Part shown: positions 4,918-5,484 of the stretch, piece after piece
Layout: each line of letters starts with the position of its first letter
How positions within the stretch are numbered: the first letter of the stretch is position 1
Assembly (NCBI GenBank): GCA_964476895.1
Contig: CAYZCS010000043.1
Coordinates: forward strand, 1 to 5,484
Source of the DNA: JALYJZ01 sp964476895
Lineage (GTDB): Bacteria > Patescibacteriota > SICC01
Reading direction: 5' to 3'
Length of the DNA stretch: 5,484 nt
Translations under genes and position numbers: made by a program
Notes under the pieces: model-generated
The model's database searches: none
Seen by the model: only the letters and a program-made list of their open reading frames with translations
Told to the model about the DNA's origin: nothing

Positions 4918-4946
4918 CCATGTAGTGACCGCCGAAAACACCCGAT

Positions 4947-4955
4947 TGATACACA
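4947..4955 (+). promoter_or_regulatory. Candidate DnaA box (one mismatch)
   Basis: TGATACACA differs from TTWTNCACA only at position 2. It has the same orientation as the cluster at 5002-5022 and is 43 bases from the first 12-base-phased position (4990). Confidence 0.35.
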
Positions 4956-5001
4956 GCGACAAATCCGCCGTACCCGACTCATGCCCAGGACATACCCATA
5001 G

Positions 5002-5010
5002 TTTTCCACA
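5002..5010 (+). promoter_or_regulatory. DnaA box, full consensus match
   Basis: TTTTCCACA matches TTWTNCACA at every position and differs from the E. coli strong box TTATCCACA at one base. It lies 37 bases downstream of the dnaA stop and is the anchor of the candidate origin. Confidence 0.65.
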
Positions 5011-5013
5011 ACT

Positions 5014-5022
5014 TCGTCCACA
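5014..5022 (+). promoter_or_regulatory. DnaA box, GC-rich-type variant
   Basis: TCGTCCACA has one mismatch to TTGTCCACA, the box favoured in high-GC actinobacteria, and two to TTATCCACA. It is in the same orientation as the box at 5002 and starts exactly 12 bases after it. Confidence 0.55.
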
Positions 5023-5046
5023 GATGCAGGCACAAATGGCGGAGAG

Positions 5047-5484
5047 TTAGCCGTACAGGCGCTCCTTGATCAGGTTGAGCTCGTGGCGGAGCGGCTCGTT
5101 GATTTCCGTCTCATGCCCGATCTTATCGACGGCATGGATTACCGTCGTATGGTCACGATTACCGAGCTCGCGGCCGATCTTCGGATAGGAAAGGTTCGAC
5201 TCCTGGCGGAGCAAGTACATCACCATCTGCCGCGGCCGGACGATCTCCTTTACCCGCTTGGGGCCCTTGAGGTCATCGACGCTGATATCGTAGAACTTCG
5301 CGACCGATTCGAGGATCTGGTCGCTCGAGATCTTCCGATGTTGGCGCGAGGCGAGCATGGAACCGAGCACCCGTTCGGTCAGTTCGATCGACAGCGGCTC
5401 ACCGATCAGCTCGGCATTGGCGGCCACGCGGATCAGCGCCCCCTCCAGCTCGCGGATGTTCCGCTGGAACGCCTTGGCGATGAA
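5047..5484 (-). CDS. dnaA: DnaA replication initiator, C-terminal part (5' end outside window)
   Basis: The frame is open from the window edge at 5484 to the TAA at 5049-5047, giving the last 145 residues; the GTG at 5427 is internal, not the start. The first visible residues, FIAKAFQRNIRELEGAL, are the end of the AAA+ domain with the sensor II arginine (R11 of the fragment). Domain IV follows, with ISSDQILESVAKFYDISVDDLKG (52-74), the basic-loop region KRVKEIVRPRQMVMYLLR (76-93) and the DnaA signature GRELGNRDHTTVIHAVDKI (104-122), which contacts DnaA boxes. Asn109 stands where many DnaA proteins have Gly or Ala; contact residues R110, D111, H112, T113 and T114 are intact. DnaA binds the origin as an ATP-dependent filament and opens it; the boxes just downstream of the gene are its probable targets. 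Identification is certain. Confidence 0.97.
   Translation of the reverse strand, partial: FIAKAFQRNIRELEGALIRVAANAELIGEPLSIELTERVLGSMLASRQHRKISSDQILESVAKFYDISVDDLKGPKRVKEIVRPRQMVMYLLRQESNLSYPKIGRELGNRDHTTVIHAVDKIGHETEINEPLRHELNLIKERLYG

Larger units (their letters stand above)
4746..5046. other. Probable chromosomal origin of replication (oriC), dnaA-dnaN intergenic region
   Basis: This 301-base gap between dnaA and dnaN has no plausible gene. It contains a DnaA-box cluster next to dnaA (5002-5022, with weaker flanks), two further one-mismatch boxes (4947-4955 and 4770-4778), a nested inverted repeat (4840-4917), and an AT-rich stretch at 4787-4807 (4 G/C in 21) that could unwind. The arrangement of boxes at one end and an AT-rich island at the other fits a bacterial origin, and the dnaA-dnaN gap is one of the two usual sites. 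The gap upstream of dnaA, outside this window, could also hold origin elements. It should also contain the dnaN promoter; the best -10 match is TATGAT on the minus strand at 4860-4865, without a good -35. Confidence 0.62.

Noticed and set aside
5047..5427. Short DnaA-like gene starting at the GTG at 5427
   Set aside because: The frame continues open to the window edge with the conserved NIRELEGAL block, so this is the end of full-length dnaA.
1..5484. Search for tRNA, rRNA, CRISPR, insertion sequences and riboswitches
   Set aside because: No tRNA-like cloverleaf, rRNA segment, regular spaced repeat array, transposase motif or recognised riboswitch core was seen.

Overview
This is a GC-rich bacterial chromosomal window that most likely carries the replication origin. 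The right half, all on the minus strand, is the classical origin cluster: dnaA (only its C-terminal 145 residues are in the window), a 301-base intergenic region, dnaN, recF and a DUF721/DciA-like gene. The intergenic region has a DnaA-box cluster near dnaA, an AT-rich island near dnaN and a nested inverted repeat between them, so it is the best oriC candidate here.

The left half, on the plus strand, starts with the end of an unidentified gene. Three tightly packed genes for small membrane-anchored, extracytoplasmic proteins follow. The first has a divergent M15-like (D-Ala-D-Ala peptidase fold) zinc motif set. The second is a clear M15_4-type peptidase. The third is an unrecognised protein with a Pro/Ser/Thr linker and a small C-terminal domain. 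Junctions of -8, +2 and -4 bases, with Shine-Dalgarno sequences at two of the three, indicate one operon, probably for local peptidoglycan processing. A separate 109-codon gene for a DarA/PstA-type cyclic-di-AMP receptor follows and converges on the DUF721 gene with 19 bases between them.

Taxonomy cannot be fixed from this window. DnaN and the third small membrane protein resemble, from memory, proteins of Patescibacteria (CPR). The high GC and the recF-DUF721 order also fit Chloroflexota- or Dormibacterota-like lineages. Treat any assignment as tentative.

The least routine observations are: DnaA-box-like 9-mers in a 12-base register; a three-level nested inverted repeat in the putative origin; two genes (darA-like and recF) whose start codon lies exactly 6 bases after a TAnnnT hexamer, suggesting leaderless transcripts, while operon-internal genes have Shine-Dalgarno sequences; two different M15-type domains side by side; and a sharp GC drop inside the first M15-like gene. 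No mobile element, RNA gene or CRISPR array was seen.
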